Shown here piece after piece: positions 1 through 7,432 of a stretch of 64,000 nt of DNA (the first letter of the stretch is position 1; every line of letters starts with the position of its first letter). The position numbers were made by a program, and so were the translations under genes. The DNA is taken from contig CAMOKL010000003.1 in NCBI GenBank assembly GCA_946617655.1, forward strand, positions 29,823-93,822. The letters are read 5' to 3'. The notes beneath the pieces were generated by a model, which was not told the origin of the DNA, searched no databases, and saw only the letters and a list, made by a program, of their open reading frames with translations. Source of the DNA: Anaeroplasma sp902783745. Lineage in GTDB: Bacteria > Bacillota_I > Bacilli_A > Acholeplasmatales > Anaeroplasmataceae.

Positions 1-392
1 TATACGATAATCCTTGTAATCTATTTGTTGCACAATTCTTAGGTACACCTCAAATAAATACATTTAAAGCAAGAATTGAATCTAATAAATTATATATTGG
101 TGATGATGAATTATTTGATATTAATTTAGAAGATCAAGAGCTTTATTGCGCAATAAGACCAGAAGGATTCATATATAGTGATAATGGATTATTAAATCTA
201 TCATTAGATCATATTGAGGTACTAGGTAGAGATAAAAGTATTATCGCAAAAAGTGCTCATTCAGTGAATGAAAAAATTAGAATTATTATTAATTCAGATG
301 TTAATATGAATGTTAGTGATAATGTTTCATTTAATATAAATCCATCAAAGCTATATTTATTTGATTTAGATGGAAAGAGAATAAAAATATAA
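1..392 (+). CDS. Sugar ABC transporter ATP-binding subunit, C-terminal fragment (MsmK/UgpC type)
   Basis: Only the last ~129 codons are inside the window; the frame starts at base 3 and ends with TAA at 390-392. The fragment begins in the motif that closes the nucleotide-binding domain of MsmK/UgpC/MalK proteins (residues reading NLFVAQFLGTPQIN). It continues as the regulatory TOBE/OB region with the typical 'IRPEGF' stretch. Such ATPases energise two-permease carbohydrate importers and are often shared between several of them. None of the Walker motifs is visible because they lie left of the window. The sugar permease operon at 45849-49331 has no ATPase of its own, so this gene is a candidate partner; that link is inference. 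Confidence 0.85.
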   Translation, partial: YDNPCNLFVAQFLGTPQINTFKARIESNKLYIGDDELFDINLEDQELYCAIRPEGFIYSDNGLLNLSLDHIEVLGRDKSIIAKSAHSVNEKIRIIINSDVNMNVSDNVSFNINPSKLYLFDLDGKRIKI

Positions 393-401
393 TAATAGAT
401 T

Positions 402-434
402 AGCATAAATAGATTGATTATTTATGCTTTTTTA
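402..434 (+). terminator. Rho-independent terminator after the ABC ATPase
   Basis: Perfect 9-bp stem (GCATAAATA at 403-411 with its complement at 419-427), 7-nt loop, then a run of T. Confidence 0.85.
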
Positions 435-484
435 TCGTTAAAAATACTTCCTAAATAATATATGTAAAAAAGATAAAATAGTTG

Positions 485-513
485 TTGACAATAAAAATTT
501 AGTTTGCTATAAT
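485..513 (+). promoter_or_regulatory. Consensus promoter of tRNA-Gly
   Basis: TTGACA at 485-490, 17-bp spacer, TATAAT at 508-513; both hexamers match the sigma-70/SigA consensus exactly. The mature tRNA begins about 20 bp downstream. Confidence 0.9.
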
Positions 514-532
514 AACATTGCATTTAAAAATT

Positions 533-607
533 GCCGCAGTAGTACAACGGTTAGTACCTATGCTTGCCATGCATATGATGACGGTTCGATTCCGTTCTGT
601 GGCTCCA
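533..607 (+). tRNA. tRNA-Gly (anticodon GCC)
   Basis: Full cloverleaf readable by eye. The acceptor stem is 533-539 paired with 597-603 (one G-U), the D arm closes on GTA/TAC, and a 5-bp anticodon stem holds the loop TTGCCAT (anticodon GCC). The T arm contains TTCGATT and the CCA is genome-encoded at 605-607. Its own promoter lies at 485-513 and a terminator at 621-652. The 3' end abuts the first of two 38-bp direct repeats, so it looks like the integration target of the neighbouring relic element. Confidence 0.95.
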
Positions 608-643
608 TTAGAATTAAGTACAGTCAATAATAAAATATTGGCT
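606..643 (+). repeat. Left 38-bp direct repeat (att-like), tRNA-Gly 3' edge and terminator
   Basis: Identical over 38 bases to 1435-1472. It starts with the last two bases of the tRNA CCA and covers the tRNA terminator stem. An exact copy pair bordering a tRNA gene is the usual footprint of site-specific integration (attL/attR); the direction and the recombinase are not known. Confidence 0.85.
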
Positions 644-652
644 GTTTTTTTT
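621..652 (+). terminator. Terminator of tRNA-Gly
   Basis: 9-bp stem CAGTCAATA (621-629) with TATTGGCTG (636-644), one G-U pair, six-base loop, followed by eight T. It lies largely inside the left direct repeat, so an equivalent hairpin exists at the right repeat. Confidence 0.85.
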
Positions 653-836
653 ATAGGTATATATACTGCAATAATTAATGATTTTTATACTATTTCTGCA
701 ATAAATATAGCAGTAGTATATATAGCATTTATATATAAATTTAAATTGTTAAATTATTATTAATCGTTAAACTACTACTTACTATATATAAACATAGATA
801 AGTGGAGAAATATAAAAATTTTATAAATACCCCTAT

Positions 837-858
837 GTGACACGTGACAAACGTGACA
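837..858 (+). repeat. Left arm of perfect 22-bp inverted repeat
   Basis: Exact reverse complement of 1328-1349. It is internally repetitive, with GTGACA-like hexamers repeated at about 8-bp steps, as in protein-binding iterons. The arms are 469 bp apart and enclose the regulator remnant. Confidence 0.85.
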
Positions 859-980
859 GAATCTAGGACTAGAGTTGCTTATGAAATAATCGAAAATTAG
901 AGATGTTACTTTAAAAAGAATTCGAATAGTTGATAAAAACGTTAATTTCAAAGACTAATACTCTTTAAACAAATTAATAA

Positions 981-1211
981 AATACTACCCAGAAAACTAC
1001 CCAGGGACACGAAAGCACTACCCAGAAAACTACCCAAGAAAGATTAATAGAATTATTAAAAGCAAATCCTAATTTATCTAGAAGCGATTTGGCAACATTA
1101 TTGAAATTAAGTGAAGATGGCGTTAAATACCAAATAAAAAAATTAAAGGATAAAGGGATTATAAAACGTGTAGGTCCAGACAAAGGCGGCTATTGGGAGG
1201 TAATAGAATAA
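981..1211 (+). pseudogene. C-terminal winged-helix remnant of an AlbA/Schlafen-type (COG2865) regulator
   Basis: An open frame follows a stop at 978-980 and ends with TAA at 1209-1211 (76 codons plus stop) without a credible start. It reads as a TTQKTTQ linker repeated twice, then a ~50-residue helix-turn-helix with 'LSRSDLATLLKLSEDGVKY' and the closing 'GPDKGGYWEV'. This linker-plus-wHTH arrangement is the usual C-terminus of large COG2865 proteins (AlbA_2 DNA-binding plus ATPase-like domain), normally 400-550 aa; the N-terminal ~85% is missing. Recognition is from the motif pattern, without a database search. Confidence 0.7.
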
Positions 1212-1277
1212 TTTGTTAGTAGTTGGTGGTACTACACCAATAACTACCCCCAATTGAAAATACAAAATGATATAATG

Positions 1278-1310
1278 AGCGTCTATCACTAATATGGTAG
1301 ATGCTTTTTT
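1278..1310 (+). terminator. Hairpin terminator inside the relic element
   Basis: 11-bp stem AGCGTCTATCA with TGGTAGATGCT (G-U pairs allowed), followed by six T. Confidence 0.65.
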
Positions 1311-1327
1311 ATATATTTTGTTACACT

Positions 1328-1349
1328 TGTCACGTTTGTCACGTGTCAC
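1328..1349 (-). repeat. Right arm of perfect 22-bp inverted repeat
   Basis: Reverse complement of 837-858 without mismatch. Confidence 0.85.
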
Positions 1350-1434
1350 GGTAGTGTATGCTTTAAAAATATGGTGTTAGATGGTGCATTCTCATCTATA
1401 GAGGGTGCATTGTATTAACAAAACTTACCTGTCA

Positions 1435-1472
1435 CATTAGAATTAAGTACAGTCAATAATAAAATATTGGCT
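1435..1472 (+). repeat. Right 38-bp direct repeat (att-like)
   Basis: Identical to 606-643. It still carries the tRNA-Gly terminator stem and T-run, so it may insulate ecfA1 from upstream transcription. Confidence 0.85.
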
Positions 1473-1523
1473 TTTTTTTATTCTTGATATACCAAATAAA
1501 TATGCTAGATATTTATATATTTA

Positions 1524-1532
1524 TGGTATAAT
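1524..1532 (+). promoter_or_regulatory. Extended -10 promoter of the ecf operon
   Basis: TGgTATAAT at 1524-1532; no good -35 hexamer, as is common for extended -10 promoters. The start codon of ecfA1 is 25 bp downstream. Confidence 0.6.
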
Positions 1533-1556
1533 TGTTTTTGTTATGGAGGTGAAACA

Positions 1557-2366
1557 ATGATTGAAATAAAAGATTTGTATTTTAGATACAATAAAACAGA
1601 TATTGCTTTAAGAGGAATATCTCTTGAAATTAAAGATCATGAATGGGTTTCAATCATTGGTCACAATGGTAGTGGTAAATCCACTCTTGCGAAGCTTTTA
1701 GATGGCCTTATTGCTCCAACAAAAGGAGAAATATTTTATGATGGAGTAAAGCTTTCACCTGAAACTGTTGATAGCATTAGACAAAGGGTTGGTATTGTAT
1801 TCCAAAATCCAGATAATCAATTCGTTGGTTATAATGTTAAATATGATATAGCATTCGGCTTAGAAAATCATCAAATTAAAAGAGAAGATATGAAGAATTT
1901 AATTGATGAATGGACTAAGAAAGTAGATATGAATGAATATCTATTAAGAGAACCTGAAACCCTATCAGGTGGTCAAAAACAAAGGGTTGCTATCGCAGGT
2001 ATTTTAGCTTTAAATTGCGATATTATTATTCTAGATGAGGCAACAAGTATGTTAGACCCTCAAGGTACAGAAGAAATAACAAAGCTAATATTAGAACTAA
2101 AAGAAAAATATAATAAGACAATAATAACAATTACTCATGATTTAGGACTTGCCATGAAATCAGATAGAGTAATTTTATTAAGAGAAGGAAAGATATTACT
2201 TGATAAGTCACCTGAAGAAGCATTTAAAGAAAGAGAGTTATTATTATCCTCTAACTTAGATATGCCTTTTTCGATGAAGGCATTATATTTAGCTCAATCA
2301 AGTGATATTTTAAAGGATAAAAAGGAGTTAACAGACGCTTTATGGGAATATCATTTAAAGAAGTAA
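1557..2366 (+). CDS. ecfA1: Energy-coupling factor transporter ATPase EcfA1
   Basis: ATPase of the ECF module that powers uptake of vitamins and metal cofactors through interchangeable S-components. 269 aa, normal length. Walker A GHNGSGKST lies at about residues 35-43, Q-loop 'FQNPDNQF', ABC signature LSGGQKQR, and Walker B ending in LDEATSMLD. The ATG at 1557 is preceded by TTATGGAGGTG. It overlaps ecfA2 by 25 nt, so the two ATPases are translationally coupled. No S-component gene is seen nearby, which fits a shared (group II) module. Confidence 0.95.
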   Translation: MIEIKDLYFRYNKTDIALRGISLEIKDHEWVSIIGHNGSGKSTLAKLLDGLIAPTKGEIFYDGVKLSPETVDSIRQRVGIVFQNPDNQFVGYNVKYDIAFGLENHQIKREDMKNLIDEWTKKVDMNEYLLREPETLSGGQKQRVAIAGILALNCDIIILDEATSMLDPQGTEEITKLILELKEKYNKTIITITHDLGLAMKSDRVILLREGKILLDKSPEEAFKERELLLSSNLDMPFSMKALYLAQSSDILKDKKELTDALWEYHLKK

Positions 2367-3205
2367 CTCACAAATATCCTGGTTTAAAAAGAAAACAATT
2401 CACTTTAGCTATAAAAGATATTAATCTTGATATTAGCGATAAAAATGAATTTGTTGCAATAGTTGGCAAGACTGGTTCTGGTAAAACTACTTTAGTTGAG
2501 CATATGAATGGATTATTGCTTCCAACAAGTGGTACTGTTGGTGTATTTGATTATGTCATTACACCAAAGGAAAGAAAGAACCCTAAAATGAATAAAATAA
2601 GAAAAAGAATTGGATTTGTATTCCAATTCCCTGAATATCAGCTTTTTGAAGAAACAGTATTAAAAGATATTATGTTTGCACCACTAAACTTTGGATTTAA
2701 GGAAGAAGATGCAAAGAAACATGCATTAGAGGTTGCAAAGAAGCTACATATTGAGGATTTATTAAATAAATCACCATTTAATTTATCTGGTGGTCAAATG
2801 AGAAAAGTTGCTATCGCAGGTATTTTATCATATGATCCAGATATATTATTACTTGATGAACCTACAAGAGGATTAGATCCACTTGGTCAGGTTGAAATAA
2901 TGGAATTATTTAAAACTATTCAAGAAGAAACAGGTAAAACCATTATTTTAATTTCACATGATATGGATTTAGTTTATAAATATGCAACAAGGGTTGTTGC
3001 AATGAAGAATCAAGTGATTGAATATGATGGTAATAAAGAAGATTTATTCTTATCAAATAAATATTTAGAATGCAATTTAGTTAAACCTAATGTGCTACAA
3101 CTAATTGATTATTTAAATGATAAGCTAGGCTATAACATTGGATATGATACATATTCATTAGAAGATCTAATCAAAAAGCTTGAGGGAGGTGCTTCTCATG
3201 AATAA
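2342..3205 (+). CDS. ecfA2: Energy-coupling factor transporter ATPase EcfA2
   Basis: Second, non-identical ATPase of the ECF heterodimer, 287 aa. Walker A GKTGSGKTT, Q-loop 'FQFPEYQLF', signature LSGGQMRK and Walker B LLLDEPTRGLDP are all intact. The 'FPEYQLF' Q-loop and the 'LSGGQMRKVA' signature are typical of EcfA2 rather than EcfA1. It starts inside the end of ecfA1 with an upstream AAAAAGGAG, and its last codons overlap ecfT by 8 nt (3198-3205), indicating coupled translation of the three subunits. Confidence 0.95.
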   Translation: MGISFKEVTHKYPGLKRKQFTLAIKDINLDISDKNEFVAIVGKTGSGKTTLVEHMNGLLLPTSGTVGVFDYVITPKERKNPKMNKIRKRIGFVFQFPEYQLFEETVLKDIMFAPLNFGFKEEDAKKHALEVAKKLHIEDLLNKSPFNLSGGQMRKVAIAGILSYDPDILLLDEPTRGLDPLGQVEIMELFKTIQEETGKTIILISHDMDLVYKYATRVVAMKNQVIEYDGNKEDLFLSNKYLECNLVKPNVLQLIDYLNDKLGYNIGYDTYSLEDLIKKLEGGASHE

Positions 3206-4232
3206 CATTTCCTTCGGTCAATATTATCCAGGAAATTCTTGGATATATAAAATGGATCCTAGAATGAAGATATTCTTAACTATATTCTTTATAGTATTAA
3301 TATTCTTAATTCCTGATTTATTTGGTATGCTTATAGCATTAGGTGTATTCTTTATATTATTCCTTACAACAAGAATACCTTTAATTAAGGTATTGAATGG
3401 TCTTAAAGGAATAGTAATGTTATTGTTATTTACATTAATATTACAATTAATTTATACAGTAGATACTGAAGTTACACCATTAGTAGTAGTACCTATGTCT
3501 ATAGGATTATTTCCTATATTATTAATAGTTGCATCTATTTTTATGTATTTTGTTTTAAAGAAATTTATTAAATTTAAGACAACATTATTCTTAATTGTTT
3601 TATTCTTATGTTTTATGTTTATGTGGGATAAGCCATTTAATCAATTTAATTGGAATTTTAGTCTTAATTTTTATTCTTGGAATTGGAATATATATTCTAT
3701 AGGTGTTAATAAGGCAGTATTTATATTCTTAAGAATCATTTTAATGATTTTAATTACATCAATACTTACTTTAACAACAATGTCTACAGATATTAATAAT
3801 GGTCTTGAATGGCTATTATCACCATTAAAGCTTATTAAAGTACCAGTAAGTATATTTTCTATGTTAATATCATTAACATTACGTTTTATACCTACATTAG
3901 TAATTGAAACAAGAAAGATAATGAATGCGCAAGCATCACGTGGTGTAGATTATAAGAGTGGTAATTTATTTACTAAAGCAAGACAAATAATCTCATTACT
4001 TATTCCAATGTTTGTAGTTTCATTTAAAAGAGCAGATGAACTTTCAAACGCTATGGAAGCAAGAGGATATATTGTTGGTGGAAAAAGAACAAAGCTTGAT
4101 GAATTGAAATTCCGATTCATTGATTATTTTGCGTTATTTATTTCATTATCATTACTTGCAGTAATTATATTATCGATAGTACATGTTATTCCAACAATCG
4201 ATTTTATTTCGTTACTTGAGGGGATGAAATAA
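3198..4232 (+). CDS. ecfT: Energy-coupling factor transmembrane protein EcfT
   Basis: Membrane scaffold joining the EcfA1A2 ATPases to an S-component. The start is ATG 3198, preceded by GAGGGAGGTG; an in-frame TTG at 3180 would put that ribosome site inside the gene. N-terminal 'FGQYYPGNSWIYKMDPRMK' and the two ATPase-contact motifs 'ASRGVDYKSG' and 'AMEARGY' are present. At 344 aa it is longer than the usual ~265. The extra ~65-70 residues lie between about residues 100 and 170 and include an additional hydrophobic segment and a Trp/Asn/Phe-rich loop. Its stop overlaps truA by one base. Confidence 0.92.
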   Translation: MNNISFGQYYPGNSWIYKMDPRMKIFLTIFFIVLIFLIPDLFGMLIALGVFFILFLTTRIPLIKVLNGLKGIVMLLLFTLILQLIYTVDTEVTPLVVVPMSIGLFPILLIVASIFMYFVLKKFIKFKTTLFLIVLFLCFMFMWDKPFNQFNWNFSLNFYSWNWNIYSIGVNKAVFIFLRIILMILITSILTLTTMSTDINNGLEWLLSPLKLIKVPVSIFSMLISLTLRFIPTLVIETRKIMNAQASRGVDYKSGNLFTKARQIISLLIPMFVVSFKRADELSNAMEARGYIVGGKRTKLDELKFRFIDYFALFISLSLLAVIILSIVHVIPTIDFISLLEGMK

Positions 4233-4963
4233 TGAGATATAAATTAACATTATCATATGATGGCAGTGATTTCTTTGGATTTCAGGTTCAAGATGATTTA
4301 AGAACTGTTGAAAAAGAAATTGTTAATGCATTAAAAATAATGACTGATCAAGATGTAAAAATCTATGCATCAGGAAGAACTGATAGATATGTTCACGCAA
4401 GAGGTCAGGTAATTCATTTTGATATTCCAAATGATATACCACCAAATAGATTTAAAAAGGCAATAAATAACATATTACCACATGATATATATGTAATTAA
4501 TGTGGAATATGCAAAAGAAGATTTTCACGCAAGATTTAGCGCTTTATCTAAAGAATATAGATATTATATTAGTTTAGGTGAAGTAGATCCTTTTAAATCA
4601 AGATATATATCTTATTACAATAATTTAGATATTAATTTAATGGATGATGCTATTAAATTATTTATAGGTAAGCATGATTTTAAAGGCTTTGCATCAAGTC
4701 AAATTGATGAAAGAAAAGATACTGTAAAAGAAGTATTTGAAGCCAAAATCAATAAGCTTAATGATTTTGAATATGAATTTGTATTTGTAGGTACAGGTTT
4801 CTTAAAATATCAAATTAGACGTATGATGGGGGCATTAATAGAGATTGGGAGAGGCAAAGAGGATAAATCTTTAATAACTAAGGTATTAGAATTAAAGGAT
4901 CCTAAAATTTGTCATAAGGTTGCAGATGGGGCAGGATTATATTTACATAAAGTAAATTATTAA
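4232..4963 (+). CDS. truA: tRNA pseudouridine(38-40) synthase TruA
   Basis: Isomerises U38-40 in the anticodon arm of tRNAs. 243 aa, family-typical. The catalytic Asp lies in 'ASGRTDRYVHARGQV' near residue 52; 'HDFKGFAS' and 'GTGFLKYQIRRMMGALIEIGRGK' are further family signatures. Start ATG shares its A with the ecfT stop (TAATG). In Bacillota truA commonly follows ecfT and precedes rplM-rpsI; here the ribosomal pair is elsewhere (62904-63754). Confidence 0.95.
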   Translation: MRYKLTLSYDGSDFFGFQVQDDLRTVEKEIVNALKIMTDQDVKIYASGRTDRYVHARGQVIHFDIPNDIPPNRFKKAINNILPHDIYVINVEYAKEDFHARFSALSKEYRYYISLGEVDPFKSRYISYYNNLDINLMDDAIKLFIGKHDFKGFASSQIDERKDTVKEVFEAKINKLNDFEYEFVFVGTGFLKYQIRRMMGALIEIGRGKEDKSLITKVLELKDPKICHKVADGAGLYLHKVNY

Positions 4964-4977
4964 ATGAAGGGTGTTAT

Positions 4978-5430
4978 ATGTTAGTTTTAAATAATAACGA
5001 TGACAAGAGCGTTAAATATAAGCTATACCAAATTGGTTCTGATGATTTAAAAAAGCTACAAAAGAATGCTAAAATTAGACCACATGACCAGGCAATAGTT
5101 AATACATTTGATGGACAAGCAATACTCCATGTTTATTCAAGGACAATTACAAAGCTTCCTTTTAAAATTTTGTTTTCAATATTTGGATTATTTATATTCT
5201 TATATTCATTTATAAATAAGCATTTTTATTTATATTCTGTTACTACTTTTAAAGCATCAGATGATTTTAATGAAAAGATAATAGATATTAATCCTGATAT
5301 GACAATATCATCATTTGATGAAATAAATGTCACTTATAAGTCATTTAAGGTTTTATTACCTTACGCAATTATATCTACAGTATTATATATTGCAGCATTA
5401 ATAATATTATTAATAACATTACATAAATAA
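4978..5430 (+). CDS. Hypothetical two-pass membrane protein
   Basis: 150 aa, not recognised. Hydrophilic N-terminus (about residues 1-60), one hydrophobic helix near 62-82 ('ILFSIFGLFIFLYSF'), a polar central loop, and a C-terminal helix near 127-147. It sits 14 nt behind truA after a weak GAAGGGTG ribosome site and is probably the last gene of the ecf-truA transcript. No clear terminator was found between it and the purA promoter. Confidence 0.6.
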   Translation: MLVLNNNDDKSVKYKLYQIGSDDLKKLQKNAKIRPHDQAIVNTFDGQAILHVYSRTITKLPFKILFSIFGLFIFLYSFINKHFYLYSVTTFKASDDFNEKIIDINPDMTISSFDEINVTYKSFKVLLPYAIISTVLYIAALIILLITLHK

Positions 5431-5505
5431 TTGGGTTACCATATTAATTAAAAACAATAAACTTAATTATGAAAAGCGTTTCATATATTAAATATGCGAT
5501 AATGT

Positions 5506-5534
5506 TTGTAATTTTTATTGTTTTTTTGTATAAT
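5506..5534 (+). promoter_or_regulatory. Promoter of purA
   Basis: TTGTAA at 5506-5511, 17-bp spacer, TATAAT at 5529-5534. About 35 bp upstream lies GAAAAGCGTTTC (5470-5481), a near-palindrome of the same flavour as the operators near glyA and the pectate lyase gene. Confidence 0.65.
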
Positions 5535-5577
5535 TGATATGGTAATTTTTTATAAATTCAGCAAAGGGGTTTTAAAC

Positions 5578-6873
5578 ATGAAAACAGTAGTTATCGTAGG
5601 CTCTCAATGGGGAGACGAAGGAAAAGGTAAAATTACAGATTATTTAGCACAGGATGCTGATGTTGTAGTAAGAAGCCAAGGTGGTAATAACGCAGGTCAT
5701 ACAATTACAATTGATGGTCAAAAATTTGCGTTAAGAAGTATTCCTTCTGGAATATTTAATCCAAATATTCAAAACATTATGGCAAATGGTATGGTTATTG
5801 ATCCAAAGCAAATGCTAGAAGAATTAGATGGATTAATCGCAAGAGGTATTAAGAGCTTTAAGCTTGCTATATCTAATCGTGCACATATTGTATTACCTTA
5901 TCATAGAGACTTAGATGGTGCTTATGAATCTGAAAGAGGAAATCGTAAGATTGGTACTACAAAAAGAGGTATTGGACCTACATATGCTGATAAAGCAAAT
6001 AGAATAGGTATTCGTATTGCTGATTTAATTGATGAAAAACTATTTAGAGAAGCATTAGAAAATACATTACCTGTAAAGAATATGGAATTAAAGATGTTAG
6101 GCTTAAAGACTTATACAGTTGATGAGATATTTGATGAATATATTCAATATGGAAGAAGAATTAAGCAATATGTTTGTGATACATCTTTATTATTAAATGA
6201 TGAAATTGAATCTGGTAAAAAGGTTCTATTTGAAGGTGCACAAGGTGTAATGTTATGTATTGATCATGGTACATATCCTTATGTAACATCATCATCACCA
6301 ACTGCATCATCAGTACCACTAAATGCTGGTATTGCACCTAGATATATTGATACTGTATTAGGTATTTGCAAGGCTTATAATACAAGAGTAGGTGAAGGTC
6401 CATTCCCAACTGAAATTGAAGGCGATTTAGCAAATTATATTCGTGAACGTGGTCATGAATATGGTACAGTTACAAAGCGTCCAAGAAGAGTTGGTTACTT
6501 AGACTGTGTTGCATTAAATCATGCAAGAAGAGTATCTGGCATTAACTATTTATCATTAATGTTATTTGATGTATTAAGTGGATTAAAGACATTAAAGATT
6601 TGTTATGCATATGAATTAGATGGTAAGGAAATTAATTATGTTCCTGCAACTATTTCTGAACTTGAAAGAGTAAAACCTTTATTTGTAGAATTACCTGGAT
6701 TTGATGAAGATATTACTAATGTATCATCTTTTGATGAATTACCAGAAAATGCTAAGGCATACATTAGAAAGGTTGAAGAATTAACTAAGACTAAGGTTGC
6801 AATGTTCTCTGTTGGACCAGATCGTAAGCAAACAATTAAGCTAGTTGATTTATTTAATGTTTCATCTAAGTAA
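5578..6873 (+). CDS. purA: Adenylosuccinate synthetase
   Basis: Joins IMP and aspartate using GTP in the first committed step of AMP synthesis. 431 aa. N-terminal P-loop 'GSQWGDEGKGK' carries the catalytic Asp, followed by 'GGNNAGHT' with the catalytic His; 'GTTKRGIGPTYADK' and 'VTSSSPTASSVP' are IMP/Mg loop motifs. The start at 5578 follows AAAGGGG; an upstream in-frame start at 5518 would begin before the -10 and is not credible. The tudS-like gene follows after 3 nt. Confidence 0.96.
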   Translation: MKTVVIVGSQWGDEGKGKITDYLAQDADVVVRSQGGNNAGHTITIDGQKFALRSIPSGIFNPNIQNIMANGMVIDPKQMLEELDGLIARGIKSFKLAISNRAHIVLPYHRDLDGAYESERGNRKIGTTKRGIGPTYADKANRIGIRIADLIDEKLFREALENTLPVKNMELKMLGLKTYTVDEIFDEYIQYGRRIKQYVCDTSLLLNDEIESGKKVLFEGAQGVMLCIDHGTYPYVTSSSPTASSVPLNAGIAPRYIDTVLGICKAYNTRVGEGPFPTEIEGDLANYIRERGHEYGTVTKRPRRVGYLDCVALNHARRVSGINYLSLMLFDVLSGLKTLKICYAYELDGKEINYVPATISELERVKPLFVELPGFDEDITNVSSFDELPENAKAYIRKVEELTKTKVAMFSVGPDRKQTIKLVDLFNVSSK

Positions 6874-6876
6874 TTA

Positions 6877-7311
6877 ATGGAAAATCTATTAATATCTGCA
6901 TGCTTTTTAGGCTATAACGTTAAATATAATGGCTCAAATAATTATAAAAGCTTTGTTTTAGAATTAAAAAAGAAATATAATTTAATACCTATTTGTCCTG
7001 AAGTATCTTCTGGATTATCTATTCCAAGAAATCCCTCTGAAATTTTAGGAGATAAGGTTTTAACAAGCAATCATAAAGATGTAACAGAATACTTTAATAA
7101 TGGTGCTTTAAAAGCTTTAAATAAATGCCTTAAGTATAAATGTATGAAAGCTTTATTAAAAGAATCTAGTCCATCTTGTGGCGTTAATATGATTTATGAT
7201 GGTACATTTAATTCCTGTAAAATAAATGGAATTGGTGTTACTGCAAAATTGTTAAAAGAAAATGGTATTAAGCTATATACTGAAAATGATATAGAAGAAT
7301 TATTAAAATGA
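6877..7311 (+). CDS. DUF523 (TudS-like) iron-sulfur protein
   Basis: 144 aa, matching DUF523. The three cysteines characteristic of the family are in 'ISACFLG' (near residue 9), 'PICPEVSSGLSIPRNP' (near 40) and 'ESSPSCGVNMIYDG' (near 100). In characterised thiouracil desulfurases of this family they hold a [4Fe-4S] cluster that removes sulfur from 2-thiouracil. The start is 3 nt after purA with no Shine-Dalgarno, so translation is probably coupled. The TGA stop lies in the terminator stem and shows that TGA is a stop in this organism. The substrate here is inferred only from the family. Confidence 0.8.
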   Translation: MENLLISACFLGYNVKYNGSNNYKSFVLELKKKYNLIPICPEVSSGLSIPRNPSEILGDKVLTSNHKDVTEYFNNGALKALNKCLKYKCMKALLKESSPSCGVNMIYDGTFNSCKINGIGVTAKLLKENGIKLYTENDIEELLK

Positions 7312-7334
7312 CACTTTGTAGGTGTCATTTTTTT
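7305..7334 (+). terminator. Terminator of purA-DUF523
   Basis: 10-bp stem AAAATGACAC (7305-7314) with GTGTCATTTT, six-to-seven-base loop, continuing into a T-run. Confidence 0.9.
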
Positions 7335-7351
7335 ATCGCTTTCTAATAATA

Positions 7352-7380
7352 TTGAAAAATAAATATATGTGTGATAACAT
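7352..7380 (+). promoter_or_regulatory. Possible promoter of the ABC exporter pair
   Basis: TTGAAA at 7352-7357, 17-bp spacer, TAACAT at 7375-7380; the -10 is weak. Confidence 0.4.
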
Positions 7381-7432
7381 AATTATCGAATGCCGCGTAA
7401 ATATTTTTTGGGAGTATAAAAAGGGAGATATT

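Larger units (their letters stand above)
606..1472. mobile_element. Degenerate ~0.83-kb integrated element at tRNA-Gly
   Basis: The stretch between the 38-bp direct repeats (606-643 and 1435-1472) has no intact gene. It contains a perfect 22-bp inverted repeat (837-858 against 1328-1349), a short threonine/glutamine-coding repeat (984-1055), the C-terminal remnant of a regulator gene (981-1211) and a terminator-like hairpin (1278-1310). No integrase remains. The simplest reading is an integrative element that has decayed; a small non-autonomous element mobilised in trans is the alternative. Confidence 0.65.

Noticed and set aside
518..763. 81-codon open frame across tRNA-Gly
   Set aside because: It is read straight through the tRNA and its terminator, has no ribosome site and no coding character.
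974..1349. Two minus-strand frames inside the relic element
   Set aside because: They are antisense to the regulator remnant and hairpins, lack ribosome sites, and their sequence (VVFWVVL repeats) merely mirrors the TTQK repeat.
5469..5482. A true cre (CcpA) site upstream of purA
   Set aside because: The CG core is shifted by one base relative to the flanking TG and CA, so it does not fit the 14-bp consensus; kept only as a loosely similar palindrome.
7309..7311. Mycoplasma-type code with TGA as Trp
   Set aside because: TGA closes several genes at expected family lengths, and Trp positions in conserved motifs are all TGG.
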